Shown here: one piece after another, positions 44,776 to 52,657 of the stretch
Layout of the letters: every line of letters starts with the position of its first letter
Numbering within the stretch: the stretch's first letter is position 1
NCBI RefSeq assembly: GCF_035917995.1
Contig: NZ_CP109131.1
Coordinates: forward strand, 1,426,001-1,490,000
Source of the DNA: Streptosporangium sp. NBC_01755
GTDB lineage: Bacteria > Actinomycetota > Actinomycetes > Streptosporangiales > Streptosporangiaceae
Length of the DNA: 64,000 nucleotides
Reading direction: 5' to 3'
Notes under the pieces: generated by a model
Seen by the model: the letters and a program-made list of their open reading frames with translations, nothing else
What the model was told of the DNA's origin: nothing
Database searches by the model: none
Position numbers and translations under genes: made by a program

Positions 44776-45986
44776 ACGACGGAGAGGGCTACGCCGGGCC
44801 GGGCGAGGGGCCAGGTGGGGAGCAGCGGGTCCTGGAGCGGACGAGAAAGACGGGCGGCGACACATCCGACCGGGAGCAGCGGGTCCTGGACCGGACGAGA
44901 AAGGCAGGCGGCCCCGACACATCCGACCGGGAGCAGCAGGTCCTGGACCGGATCGAGCGGGTACGGCGCCGCAGGGCGCGCGTGCGGGAGGAGCTCATCA
45001 CCCTGGCGCACGGCGCGGGCGGCAAGGCCACGCAAACCCTGATCGAGGCGGTGTTCCTGGAGTCGTTCCGCAACCCGATGCTGGAACCCCTGGAGGACGG
45101 CGCGGTCACCGACGGGCTCGCCTTCACCACCGACTCGTTCGTGGTGACGCCGCTCTTCTTTCCCGGGGGCGACATCGGCGACCTCGCGGTGAACGGCACG
45201 GTCAACGACCTGGCCATGTGCGGGGCCCGCCCCCGCTACCTGTCGGCCGGATTCATCCTGGAAGAGGGCTTTCCCCTCGCCGACCTGCGGCGCATCACCG
45301 CCTCGATGGCCCAGGCCGCGCGGGTGGCGGACGTGTGGATCGTCACCGGCGACACCAAGGTCGTGCAGAGGGGCAAGGCCGACGGCTGCTACGTGACCAC
45401 CTCCGGCATCGGGACACTGGAGCGGCCCATCCGGCTGAGCGTCGCCGCCGCGCGGCCGGGTGACGTGGTCATCGTGTCCGGGCCGATCGGCGAGCACGGG
45501 ATCACCGTCATGCTGGCCCGGGGAGAGCTGGACATCGAAGCCGACCTGTGCTCCGACACCGCACCGCTCAACGCCCTCACCGGCCTGCTGCTGGACGCCT
45601 GCGAAGACGGCGCGGTACGTTGCCTGCGCGACGCGACCCGCGGTGGGGTGGCGACGATCGTCAACGAGATAGCCGGGGCCTCGCAGGTCGCCGTCGTACT
45701 CGACGAGGACGCCGTTCCGGTCCGCCCGGTGGTGCGGGGGGCGTGCGAACTGCTGGGGATCGACCCACTCTACGTCGCCTGCGAGGGCCGGATGGTCGCG
45801 GTGGTGGCCGAACAGGCCGCCGAGGCGGCACTGGCCGCCCTCCGCTCCCATCCACTCGGCTCCGACGCGGCGATCATCGGACGGATCAACGACGACCCGC
45901 CGGGGCTGGTCCTGCTGAGGACCTCCTTCGGGGGCACCCGCATCGTCGACCTGCTGGTCGGCGACCCGCTGCCGAGAATCTGCTGA
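44772..45986 (+). CDS. hypE: Hydrogenase maturation protein HypE with a repeat-rich N-terminal extension
   Basis: 404 residues. HypE proper starts at about residue 73 (ELITLAHGAGGKATQTLIEA) and ends in the obligatory PRIC, whose Cys is carbamoylated by HypF and dehydrated to thiocyanate. ATP-site residues include DGLAFTTDSFVVTPLFFPGG and NGTVNDLAMCGA. The first about 70 residues are an addition not usual in HypE: two and a half near-identical units containing REQRVLDRTRK and DTSD from 54- and 57-bp repeats. The extension is highly charged and probably disordered. A start inside the repeats cannot be excluded, but only the GTG overlapping hypD keeps coupling. Confidence 0.95.
   Translation: MNDGEGYAGPGEGPGGEQRVLERTRKTGGDTSDREQRVLDRTRKAGGPDTSDREQQVLDRIERVRRRRARVREELITLAHGAGGKATQTLIEAVFLESFRNPMLEPLEDGAVTDGLAFTTDSFVVTPLFFPGGDIGDLAVNGTVNDLAMCGARPRYLSAGFILEEGFPLADLRRITASMAQAARVADVWIVTGDTKVVQRGKADGCYVTTSGIGTLERPIRLSVAAARPGDVVIVSGPIGEHGITVMLARGELDIEADLCSDTAPLNALTGLLLDACEDGAVRCLRDATRGGVATIVNEIAGASQVAVVLDEDAVPVRPVVRGACELLGIDPLYVACEGRMVAVVAEQAAEAALAALRSHPLGSDAAIIGRINDDPPGLVLLRTSFGGTRIVDLLVGDPLPRIC
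44818..44957. repeat. 54/57-bp tandem repeats at the 5' end of hypE
   Basis: GGGAGCAGCGGGTCCTGGA begins at 44818 and 44872, and a close match at 44929, giving spacings of 54 and 57 bp. Both are multiples of three, so the reading frame is kept. Confidence 0.9.
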
Positions 45987-46014
45987 TAACCAGCGAATCC
46001 ATGAGGTTCTGGAC

Positions 46015-46314
46015 ATGAGCAAGAGACAGAAACCCGAACACACCAGCGGGCATGGCAAGGACACCCCGGGGGAGCGGGGGCGCTCCTCCGGCGTGAGCCA
46101 CGCGAGCGAGGAGGTGGTGCGATCCGGCAACCTGGCCTTCGGACACCCGCCGGGCGACAGGCGGAAACGGGACGCTAGCGGGGGAAGACGATCGTCTTGT
46201 GGCCGTCGAGCAGGACGCGCTGCTCGGTGTGCCAGCGGACGGCACGGGCCAGGGCCTGGCACTCGACGTCGCGGCCGATGGCGGCGAGGTCGTCCGCGGA
46301 GTGGGTGTGGTTGA
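46015..46314 (+). CDS. Possible small protein after hypE
   Basis: A frame of 99 codons starting MSKRQKPEHTSGHGKDTPGE. The first about 50 residues are polar and protein-like (SHASEEVVRSGNLAFGHPPG). After that the frame runs 140 bases into the convergent purU gene and becomes Arg/Gly-rich, as expected of a shadow. Either the true product is short and its stop has been lost, or the whole frame is chance. It lies 28 bases after hypE without a strong ribosome site. Confidence 0.3.
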   Translation: MSKRQKPEHTSGHGKDTPGERGRSSGVSHASEEVVRSGNLAFGHPPGDRRKRDASGGRRSSCGRRAGRAARCASGRHGPGPGTRRRGRWRRGRPRSGCG

Positions 46315-47029
46315 CCCGGGCGACCTCCTGCTCGATGATCGGGCCCTCGTCGAGGTCGGCGGTCACATAGTGCGCGGTCGCGCCGATCAGCTTCACGCCA
46401 CGGGAGTGCGCCTGGTGGTAGGGCTTGGCGCCCTTGAACGACGGCAGGAACGAGTGGTGAATATTGATCACGTTGCCCGCGAGCTTGACGCAGAGGTCCT
46501 CGGACAGCACCTGCATGTAGCGGGCGAGCACCACCAGGTCGGCCTGGTAGTGATCGACGAGGGTCAGCACCTCCGCCTCCTGCCTGGACCTGGTCTCGGG
46601 CGTGACCGGCAGGTGATGGTAGTCGATGCCGTACGACTGGGTGAGCGGCCGCAGATCCGGGTGGTTGGAGACGACCGCGACGATCTCGATGTCGAGCAGG
46701 CCCGAGCGTGTCCGGTAGAGCAGGTCGTTCAGGCAGTGGCCGAACTTGCTGACCATCACCAGCACACGCGGCTTGACGGACGCCTCCCGCAGCTTGAAAT
46801 CCATGCCGAACTCGGGGGCGAGCGCGGCGAAGGCCTCGCGCAGTTCCCCATCGGGCAACGGAGAGGCGAACTGCACCCGCATGAAGAACCGCTCGGTCAC
46901 GGCATCACCGAACTGCTGGCTCTCGATGATGTTGCAGCCCCGTCCGGCCAGGAGACCGGAGACCGCCGCCACCACGCCAGGACGGTCCGGACAGGACAGC
47001 GTCAACACAAACTCGGCCCTGGAACTCAT
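46175..47029 (-). CDS. purU: Formyltetrahydrofolate deformylase
   Basis: 284 residues, full length, ATG behind AAGGGTGAAGG. N-terminal ACT domain (about 5-85, LTLSCPDRPGVVAAVSGLL) that senses glycine/methionine in the E. coli enzyme, then a formyltransferase fold with NVINIHHSFLPSFKGAKPY (catalytic Asn/His) and DEGPIIEQEV (Asp). It hydrolyses 10-formyl-THF to formate and THF, balancing one-carbon pools and supplying formate to PurT. It ends near the hydrogenase operon but points the other way. Confidence 0.96.
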   Translation of the reverse strand: MSSRAEFVLTLSCPDRPGVVAAVSGLLAGRGCNIIESQQFGDAVTERFFMRVQFASPLPDGELREAFAALAPEFGMDFKLREASVKPRVLVMVSKFGHCLNDLLYRTRSGLLDIEIVAVVSNHPDLRPLTQSYGIDYHHLPVTPETRSRQEAEVLTLVDHYQADLVVLARYMQVLSEDLCVKLAGNVINIHHSFLPSFKGAKPYHQAHSRGVKLIGATAHYVTADLDEGPIIEQEVARVNHTHSADDLAAIGRDVECQALARAVRWHTEQRVLLDGHKTIVFPR

Positions 47030-47233
47030 GCCTTCACCCTTGAGCTGGAGCGGTCGGATCGTAAGGTACTTCCACCTGACCTGGGCAGAGTACAGCGAAT
47101 CCCGGTGCCACACCCAGCCGGTCGGCACGCGGCGAGCCAGGAGGTGGGAAGAGCCACCCGGACACGGGTCCCCCGGCCGGCGGAGTCCGCACGGATCCCC
47201 CGGACGGGGCGGCGATGGTAGCGTCCCTGACCT

Positions 47234-47692
47234 ATGGACGCCCCTCAGCCGAACGACCGGCCCGCTGCCCGGGTGATCTGCGTGGACTCCTCTGGCCGGG
47301 TGCTTCTCATGCACTGGCGTGACACCGTCGGCGGCCGACGCCTGTGGGAGCCACCGGGCGGCGGCATGGACCCGGGCGAGCCCCCCCTTGACGCGGCACG
47401 GCGGGAACTCGCGGAGGAGACGGGCCTGCCCGGCGAGGCGGTGGTGGACCGCTGGGTGCCGGTACGCCGGGACTTCCACTGGCTCGGCGTCCACTACGCC
47501 AAGACCGAACGGTTCTACCTGGCCAGGTTCGAGGGCACTCCCGAGGTGAGCCCGGGGTCGCTCAGCGCGGAGGAGGACACCACCTACCTGGGCTTCGGCT
47601 GGTTCTCAACGGAGGAGATGGCCGAGCTCCCCGACAGCCTGGAGCCCCCGGACCTACGGGAAGTCGTCTCCCGCGTCACCCGGCTGGGGTGA
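47234..47692 (+). CDS. NUDIX hydrolase
   Basis: 152 residues with a full NUDIX box, GGGMDPGEPPLDAARRELAE followed by ETG (about 42-64), matching G-x5-E-x7-R-E-U-x-E-E-x-G-U. The glutamates bind magnesium for hydrolysis of a nucleoside diphosphate linked to another group. FHWLGVHYAKTERFYLARF and YLGFGWFSTEEM surround the substrate pocket, but the substrate cannot be read. It is divergent from purU and followed by a perfect terminator hairpin. Confidence 0.92.
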   Translation: MDAPQPNDRPAARVICVDSSGRVLLMHWRDTVGGRRLWEPPGGGMDPGEPPLDAARRELAEETGLPGEAVVDRWVPVRRDFHWLGVHYAKTERFYLARFEGTPEVSPGSLSAEEDTTYLGFGWFSTEEMAELPDSLEPPDLREVVSRVTRLG

Positions 47693-47727
47693 TGCGACCG
47701 TCGGGCAAACCCGGAAATACCGTATGG

Positions 47728-47760
47728 CGCGGCCCTCGATCTCGAAGATCGAGGGCCGCG
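47728..47760 (+). terminator. 14-bp hairpin after the NUDIX gene
   Basis: CGCGGCCCTCGATC, loop TCGAA, GATCGAGGGCCGCG, starting 36 bases beyond the NUDIX stop. Confidence 0.85.
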
Positions 47761-47789
47761 GTCGGCAGAGAACGATTCCCCCGGCCGGG

Positions 47790-47966
47790 GAGAATCTCAC
47801 CCTTTGTGGATGGCGCTGGCAATGCCACCGAGCCTGGACACGCCAAATTTGTGAACAATGATCTTTTTCATCGCACTCACCCGAGGACGGCGATAGACAC
47901 AAAGAACAATTATTCGAATATTTCACGAATTGGCAATGCCGAATAGTGAAGCGGCCTAAGTTCAGG
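47790..47966. other. AT-rich intergenic patch downstream of the acetyltransferase gene
   Basis: GC content is far below the window average, with stretches such as CCAAATTTGTGAAC, AATGATCTTTTTCATC and AACAATTATTCGAATATTTC. No frame of protein character is seen. It may be a remnant of transferred DNA, or a regulatory region between the two convergent units. Confidence 0.5.
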
Positions 47967-48461
47967 TCACTTCATTAATGTGGACATAGCGGCCATTAGA
48001 TCTTTTTCTCCATAAATCACCACAGATCCCCCTCGTTCTTCCCTGCGGACCTCGCGCCACCCGAACTTGCGGTAGAGCTCCATCGCCGCCGGTTGACTCA
48101 GGGTGGTATCCCCACGAAGCCGTACGTAGCCGAGTTCGATCGCCCGCGCCTCCAGCGCGACGACCATCTGGGCGCCGAACCCACGACGCTGGAACTCCGG
48201 ATGAACCCGCATGCGGCACATCTCCGCGGTCTGGTCGTCGACGCGACGGAGCCCGCCCATCGTGACAATACGCCCGGCAGGGGTCTCACCCACGAGGAAC
48301 TCTCCCCGGTCGGCGAGGTAGATCTCGTGGATCCTGGGGAAATCGTCCTCGTAGTAGACACCGTCCCCTGGCGCGAGGCCGACCTGGGCGAGGCATATCT
48401 GGTGGAGTGCCCAGACGGATTCGATGTCGGACCAGCGATAACGCCGAAGCCTCGGCCTCAA
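47967..48461 (-). CDS. GNAT-family N-acetyltransferase
   Basis: 164 residues. The acetyl-CoA loop is VHPEFQRRGFGAQMVVALEA, and AMELYRKFGWREVRREERGG the C-terminal part. The start is inferred: a TTG whose last two bases overlap the stop of the upstream regulator (TTGA), behind GGGGGTGG. The longer frame into the regulator gene has no protein character. The tight overlap indicates translational coupling with the XRE/TPR regulator, so the acceptor may relate to whatever that regulator controls. The stop lies in an unusually AT-rich patch. Confidence 0.8.
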   Translation of the reverse strand: MRPRLRRYRWSDIESVWALHQICLAQVGLAPGDGVYYEDDFPRIHEIYLADRGEFLVGETPAGRIVTMGGLRRVDDQTAEMCRMRVHPEFQRRGFGAQMVVALEARAIELGYVRLRGDTTLSQPAAMELYRKFGWREVRREERGGSVVIYGEKDLMAAMSTLMK

Positions 48462-50029
48462 CTGCCACCCCCGCCGGCCACCGAGTCCTCCGGCCACGCG
48501 CCGCGACCGCGCAGCGATTCCAGGTAGACCTTGAGCTTGGGATGCCCGGGAGCCTTCACCTCGGCCTGCCTGCCCACCTCGTGGGCGCGCTGCATGAGGA
48601 TGTCGGGCCTGCACGCCTCATCGAGACCCGAGATCGTGCGCTGGGCGATGTCCAGCGCCTCGTCCACATCACCCTCAAGGATCTTGCACTGGGCACGGTC
48701 GAACTTGATGAAGGTCGGGTCGAGCCAGTCGGTCGGGCCGTACTTGGTGAGCGCCTGTTCCAGGATGAGGTCGGCCTCCATCGCCTGCCCGAGCTTGACC
48801 AGCGCGTCTCCCTGGTGGAAGTAGAGCTGTCGCTCGGTGTAGCCGAAGGTGGCGTCGTCCTGGTCCGCGGCGGCCATCTGGGAGAAGGCGACCCTGGCCC
48901 GGGAAAGCGCCCGCTTCGCCTGGTCGACCACGTCCTTCTTGCCCGTGCCCGACATCATCGCCAGCGCACGGGCCTCGACCACCGGGGCCATGGCCTGGGC
49001 CGCGCAGGGCGTCTGCCCGGCCAGGTCACGGCTCTTCTTCGCGAGGTTGAGCGCCTCGCGCGGGTCACCGTAATAGAGCGGGACCAGAGCCTCCCTGGCC
49101 GTGACCCACGCTCTCAGCGCACGGTCGCCGGTCTCGTCCGCGGCGGTCCTGCCGGTCCTGAAGAAGGATCGGGCAAGCCTGTGGTCGCCGAGATTGACCA
49201 TGATCATTCCGCTCAGACCGGCCAGCTGGGCCGCCATGCGACATAGCCGTTCCTGCAGGTCGACCGGCTGGCGCCGCTCCATGGCCTTGCGCACCGCACT
49301 GAACTCCAGCATCACGTCGCACAGCAGCCTGAGCGGGGGGGTGTTCATGTACTGACGGCCGAAGCCGATGGTGGATTCCTCCCACTGGTCGAGCATCGCG
49401 GGCGAGACGGTGGCCGAAACCAGCGTGTCGTCCATCCGTCTGCGGATGCTCTCCACTGATCCGAGCACCTGTCCGTCCAGCGCGATGCCGCTGCCGGCCA
49501 GGAGCTGTAAGAGTGTCCTCCGTAACACGTTCTCGTCCTCCTCGCTCCCATCCGCGGAAAGTTCCAAGCCGATCGGCTGGATCAGCAGCTCGCGCGGATC
49601 AGGGGATGTGTCGGGTCTTCCATCCTGGAGATCGCCTCGGACGACACCGGGCATTCTGTGGCCGTGGCCGCAGATGCACGGGCCGTCGTACCCGAGGGAG
49701 GCCGGCTCGACCCGGTAGGCGGAGCACAGGTAGTGCAGGTACTCGGGACCGGGCCGCTTCAATCCGCTCTCGTACGCGGACAGGAGCGTCTCACCGATGC
49801 CAGGGGCCGACTTGCCGTCGCGTTCGAACAGCGCCCGTATCTGTTCGATGACGTCCGCGAGGGCGACACCATGGGCAAGGCGGTGACCTTTAACCCGGGT
49901 AGTCCCGAATTGCGAATTGCATTTCTCGTAGATTTCCCCGGCTATCTGCGCCGAGGACTTCCCGACGGCCAGGCCACGGGCCCGGACCTGCCGTGCCAGC
50001 TCTGTCTCCCTGTGCTGCCTGCCGGACAT
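48458..50029 (-). CDS. XRE-type HTH regulator with TPR-like C-terminus
   Basis: 523 residues, ATG behind GAGAGGGGCCGGT. The N-terminus (about 1-100) has an HTH region (AIGETLLSAYESGLKRPGPE, YLHYLCSAYRV) and two cysteines with histidines in GPCICGHGHRM. The remaining about 400 residues are helical repeats of the TPR type. This arrangement resembles large actinomycete regulators that respond to peptides or to signalling factors. Its partner is probably the divergent 94-residue gene 340 bases away, which is a common association in actinomycetes. The acetyltransferase gene follows directly. Confidence 0.85.
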   Translation of the reverse strand: MSGRQHRETELARQVRARGLAVGKSSAQIAGEIYEKCNSQFGTTRVKGHRLAHGVALADVIEQIRALFERDGKSAPGIGETLLSAYESGLKRPGPEYLHYLCSAYRVEPASLGYDGPCICGHGHRMPGVVRGDLQDGRPDTSPDPRELLIQPIGLELSADGSEEDENVLRRTLLQLLAGSGIALDGQVLGSVESIRRRMDDTLVSATVSPAMLDQWEESTIGFGRQYMNTPPLRLLCDVMLEFSAVRKAMERRQPVDLQERLCRMAAQLAGLSGMIMVNLGDHRLARSFFRTGRTAADETGDRALRAWVTAREALVPLYYGDPREALNLAKKSRDLAGQTPCAAQAMAPVVEARALAMMSGTGKKDVVDQAKRALSRARVAFSQMAAADQDDATFGYTERQLYFHQGDALVKLGQAMEADLILEQALTKYGPTDWLDPTFIKFDRAQCKILEGDVDEALDIAQRTISGLDEACRPDILMQRAHEVGRQAEVKAPGHPKLKVYLESLRGRGAWPEDSVAGGGGS

Positions 50030-50370
50030 ACCGGCCCCTCTCTCGCGGCCAGCTGGGCTGGCTGGCACACTTAGTCCCGACCGGTCCTCTCTCCATTGAC
50101 ACAGTGTGATCTATTCGTCGCACTACGCCTACCGAGAATGATGGACCACGTTTGACTCATCCGGAACGTGCTAATAAAGCCGTCGGCTAAGAATCGTCCC
50201 CCGGCGGACTGTTTCTTTCAACCTACTTGGCACAACGCCCACCCTGAACTGGGTTTTCCCTGAATTGACCCATGGGGCCACTGTGAGTCATCTTTGGCGA
50301 GCAGCACCGAAGGCGTGATCAAGCGAACACGATTCGGTGCCGGCGAACCAAAACCACGAGGAGGGGCGAG
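50030..50370. other. 341-bp divergent promoter region
   Basis: Contains the upstream regions of the XRE/TPR regulator and of the small divergent gene. ACACAGTGTGAT at about 50099 is close to a small palindrome (ACAC-AGTGTG), and an AT-rich patch lies at 50150-50200. Nothing else recognised. Confidence 0.5.
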
Positions 50371-50655
50371 GTGGGTGAAGACGACTTCCGGCACCTGGAG
50401 CGACTGGTGACGGAGCTTGACTGCCGCGGGCTGCACGCCCGTGTGGTGCGGACCCACTCCGGCCGCGCGTTCGTGCGTGTGATCAATCCGAAGGCGACCA
50501 GCCTGGCGGAGAACGTCACCTGCCGAGCACAGGCCGCCCCCAGCCACCGGGATTGGTACTACTGGTGGTCCTGGGGTGAACGGATGCACACGGTGGAGGA
50601 CCCCGCCGGTGCCGCGACCAAGGTCGCACGCGTACTCGCCGCGGTAGGGGAATGA
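50371..50655 (+). CDS. Small conserved actinomycete protein paired with an XRE regulator
   Basis: 94 residues, GTG behind GAGGAGGGGCGAG, a very strong ribosome site. It is a soluble alpha/beta protein (FRHLERLVTELDCRGLHARV, SGRAFVRVINPKAT) with an aromatic patch DWYYWWSWGERMH. Small proteins of this look are commonly encoded next to HTH regulators in Streptomyces and relatives and probably act as their partners; I cannot name a function. Strong translation signals make it a certain gene. Confidence 0.75.
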   Translation: MGEDDFRHLERLVTELDCRGLHARVVRTHSGRAFVRVINPKATSLAENVTCRAQAAPSHRDWYYWWSWGERMHTVEDPAGAATKVARVLAAVGE

Positions 50656-51159
50656 GGTGAGCGGCGCGGAGGGCTTCACCTGCCCGACGCGCCGCGCCTA
50701 CCACGGCCCGGCGGAGCCGACGGGGGGACCGGTGCGGAGCGTCCTCGGACGCTGGTCACCCCGTCGGCTCCGAATCGTCCGAGCCGGACCGCTCAACCGC
50801 GCCGCGTCCCACGAAGGACCACCGGCCTGACACGCGCGGGCCTCCACCGGCGGAACCGCTGAGGCTCGCCCGAGCCGAAGCCACGAACTGCTGTAAGGCA
50901 AAGGCTGCCGCCTGGTCTCTCGTCCGGGCGGTGAGTAGGAGGGATCCCCCTCGGGAACGGCACGGGACACGCTTCCGGGTGCGTGTCCCGTCCGGGCCGC
51001 CCGTCACCGGGGCATCCGGGTCCGCCCCCGCGGCCCCAGATCCGAATGTCCCCGTCTTCCCCGGCGTGATGTGACGGAGGCCGGTTCGATCGGCAATATG
51101 GGTAGGTCGCATGACTCGCCCGTCTGACCCGTCGATCCGATCCGAGAGGGATCCACTCC
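50656..51159. other. 504-bp region without a gene
   Basis: Lies between the small XRE-associated gene and mscS. Frames here are short or are shadows of the neighbours. There are GC-rich partial inverted repeats (CACGGGACACGC / GCGTGTCCCGT at about 50960-50990, a likely hairpin, and GGAACGG/CCGTTCC-like pieces). It may hold an mRNA leader for mscS or remnants of a lost gene, but I see no protein homology. Confidence 0.5.
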
Positions 51160-52209
51160 GTGTTCTTGCTTTCCCCCACGCCCATCCCCAGCCCCAGCCC
51201 AACCCCCAGCACCACCCCCAGCACCAGCGTCACCCCGACCCCCGGCCCCGGAGTCGTGGTCGAGGAACTCATCGACATGAGCGCGGGATTGACAAAGGGC
51301 TGCGGGAACGGCGGAGGGATGATCTGCGACTTCGTGCAGATGATCGTACCCGTGAGCTGGGCGGCCCCCGTGATCGCGGGCATGATCGCCATCGCGCTGG
51401 TCGTGATCATCGCGTTGCTCCTGCGCAACGTGGCGCACCGGCTGATCAGCCGGGTGGTGCGGAAGGCCTCCGCCGAGCGTGCGTCCCTGGCGGGACGGCT
51501 GCGCGGCAGGGAGGCGGTGACCCCCGAGGGCCTCGACGCGATCGTGGCCGAGCGGCGCAGACAGCGGGCCGAGACCATCGGTTCCGTGCTCAAGCCGGTC
51601 GCCTCGATCATCATCCTGGGCACCGCCGTGCTGACCGTCCTGGATCGGCTCTCCGTCCCCATCGCCCCCCTGCTGACCAGCGTCGGCATTCTGGGCGTGG
51701 CGGTCGGCTTCGGCGCCCAGGAACTCGTCAAGGACTTCATCGCAGGCATGTTCATGCTTCTGGAGGACCAGTACGGCGTGGGCGACGTGATCGACGCGGG
51801 TACCGCGATCGGCACCGTGGAGGCCGTCACCCTGCGCATCACCCGCCTGCGCGACAGCGACGGCCGGGTCTGGTACATCCGTAACGGCACCATCACCCGC
51901 GTCGGCAACGCGTCGCAGGGCTGGTCTCGCGCCACCGTAGACGTGCCCGTGGCCTACGCCTCCGACATCCCCGTGGTCCGCGACCTGCTCAAGCAGGTCG
52001 CCGACGAGATGTGGAACGACCTCGCCTTCCGCGACTCCATCATCGTCGAGGAGCCGCAGGTCTGGGGCATCGAGCAGATCTCCGAAACCGCCGTCATCTT
52101 CAGGGTCAGCGTCAAGACCATCCCCTCCCGGCAGGCGGAGGTCGCCCGCGAGCTCCGCATCCGGGTCAAGTCCGCCCTCGACCACGCCGAAATCCCGATC
52201 GCCGGCTGA
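51160..52209 (+). CDS. Mechanosensitive channel, MscS family
   Basis: 349 residues. A Pro/Thr/Ser-rich N-terminal stretch precedes membrane helices at about 65-88 (VIAGMIAIALVVIIALLL), 145-165 and a pore helix around TSVGILGVAVGFGAQELVKD, the usual MscS TM3 with small-residue packing. The beta domain follows (DQYGVGDVID, GTVEAVTLRITRLRD) and a C-terminal alpha/beta domain. It releases solutes in osmotic downshock. GTG start after GAGAGGGATCC. In actinomycetes it is often next to glbO, as here (19 bases on). Confidence 0.92.
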   Translation: MFLLSPTPIPSPSPTPSTTPSTSVTPTPGPGVVVEELIDMSAGLTKGCGNGGGMICDFVQMIVPVSWAAPVIAGMIAIALVVIIALLLRNVAHRLISRVVRKASAERASLAGRLRGREAVTPEGLDAIVAERRRQRAETIGSVLKPVASIIILGTAVLTVLDRLSVPIAPLLTSVGILGVAVGFGAQELVKDFIAGMFMLLEDQYGVGDVIDAGTAIGTVEAVTLRITRLRDSDGRVWYIRNGTITRVGNASQGWSRATVDVPVAYASDIPVVRDLLKQVADEMWNDLAFRDSIIVEEPQVWGIEQISETAVIFRVSVKTIPSRQAEVARELRIRVKSALDHAEIPIAG

Positions 52210-52228
52210 CGTCGATTAGGCTGGGGAC

Positions 52229-52627
52229 GTGTCCGTTATCCCCGGGGAATCCCAGTCCTTCTACGACGCCGTCGGCGGCGAAGAGACCTTCAGACGTCTC
52301 GTGCACCACTTCTACCAGGGAGTGGCGGCCGATCCGGTGCTACGGCCGCTGTATCCCGAGGATGACCTGGACGGGGCCGAAGAGCGACTACGCCTGTTCC
52401 TCATCCAGTACTGGGGCGGCCCCAACACCTACAGCGCACAGCGAGGCCACCCGCGCCTGCGGATGCGGCACAACCCGTTCGTCATCCGCTCGGTCGAGCA
52501 CGACGCCTGGCTCAGGCACATGCACGACGCGGTGATCTCCCTGGAACTCCCCGAGGACCTGGAGAAACGTCTCTGGGACTATCTCGTGTACGCGGCGAGC
52601 AGCATGATCAACGCCCCTGACGCATAA
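52229..52627 (+). CDS. glbO: Truncated haemoglobin, group II (GlbO)
   Basis: 132 residues with a two-over-two globin pattern: [20 protein letters not shown], the Pro-Leu-Tyr-Pro turn, [20 protein letters not shown] and RMRHNPFVI, where the histidine after RMR is the proximal haem ligand. YWGGP contains the group II tryptophan/tyrosine pair near the distal pocket. GlbO binds oxygen and is proposed to aid respiration or peroxide handling at membranes. GTG start. The GH13 gene follows 30 bases later; I recall the same pair (glbO-aglA) in M. tuberculosis. Confidence 0.94.
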   Translation: MSVIPGESQSFYDAVGGEETFRRLVHHFYQGVAADPVLRPLYPEDDLDGAEERLRLFLIQYWGGPNTYSAQRGHPRLRMRHNPFVIRSVEHDAWLRHMHDAVISLELPEDLEKRLWDYLVYAASSMINAPDA

Positions 52628-52657
52628 AAATCGTCAAGCGGGGGCAGTCCAAAGCAC

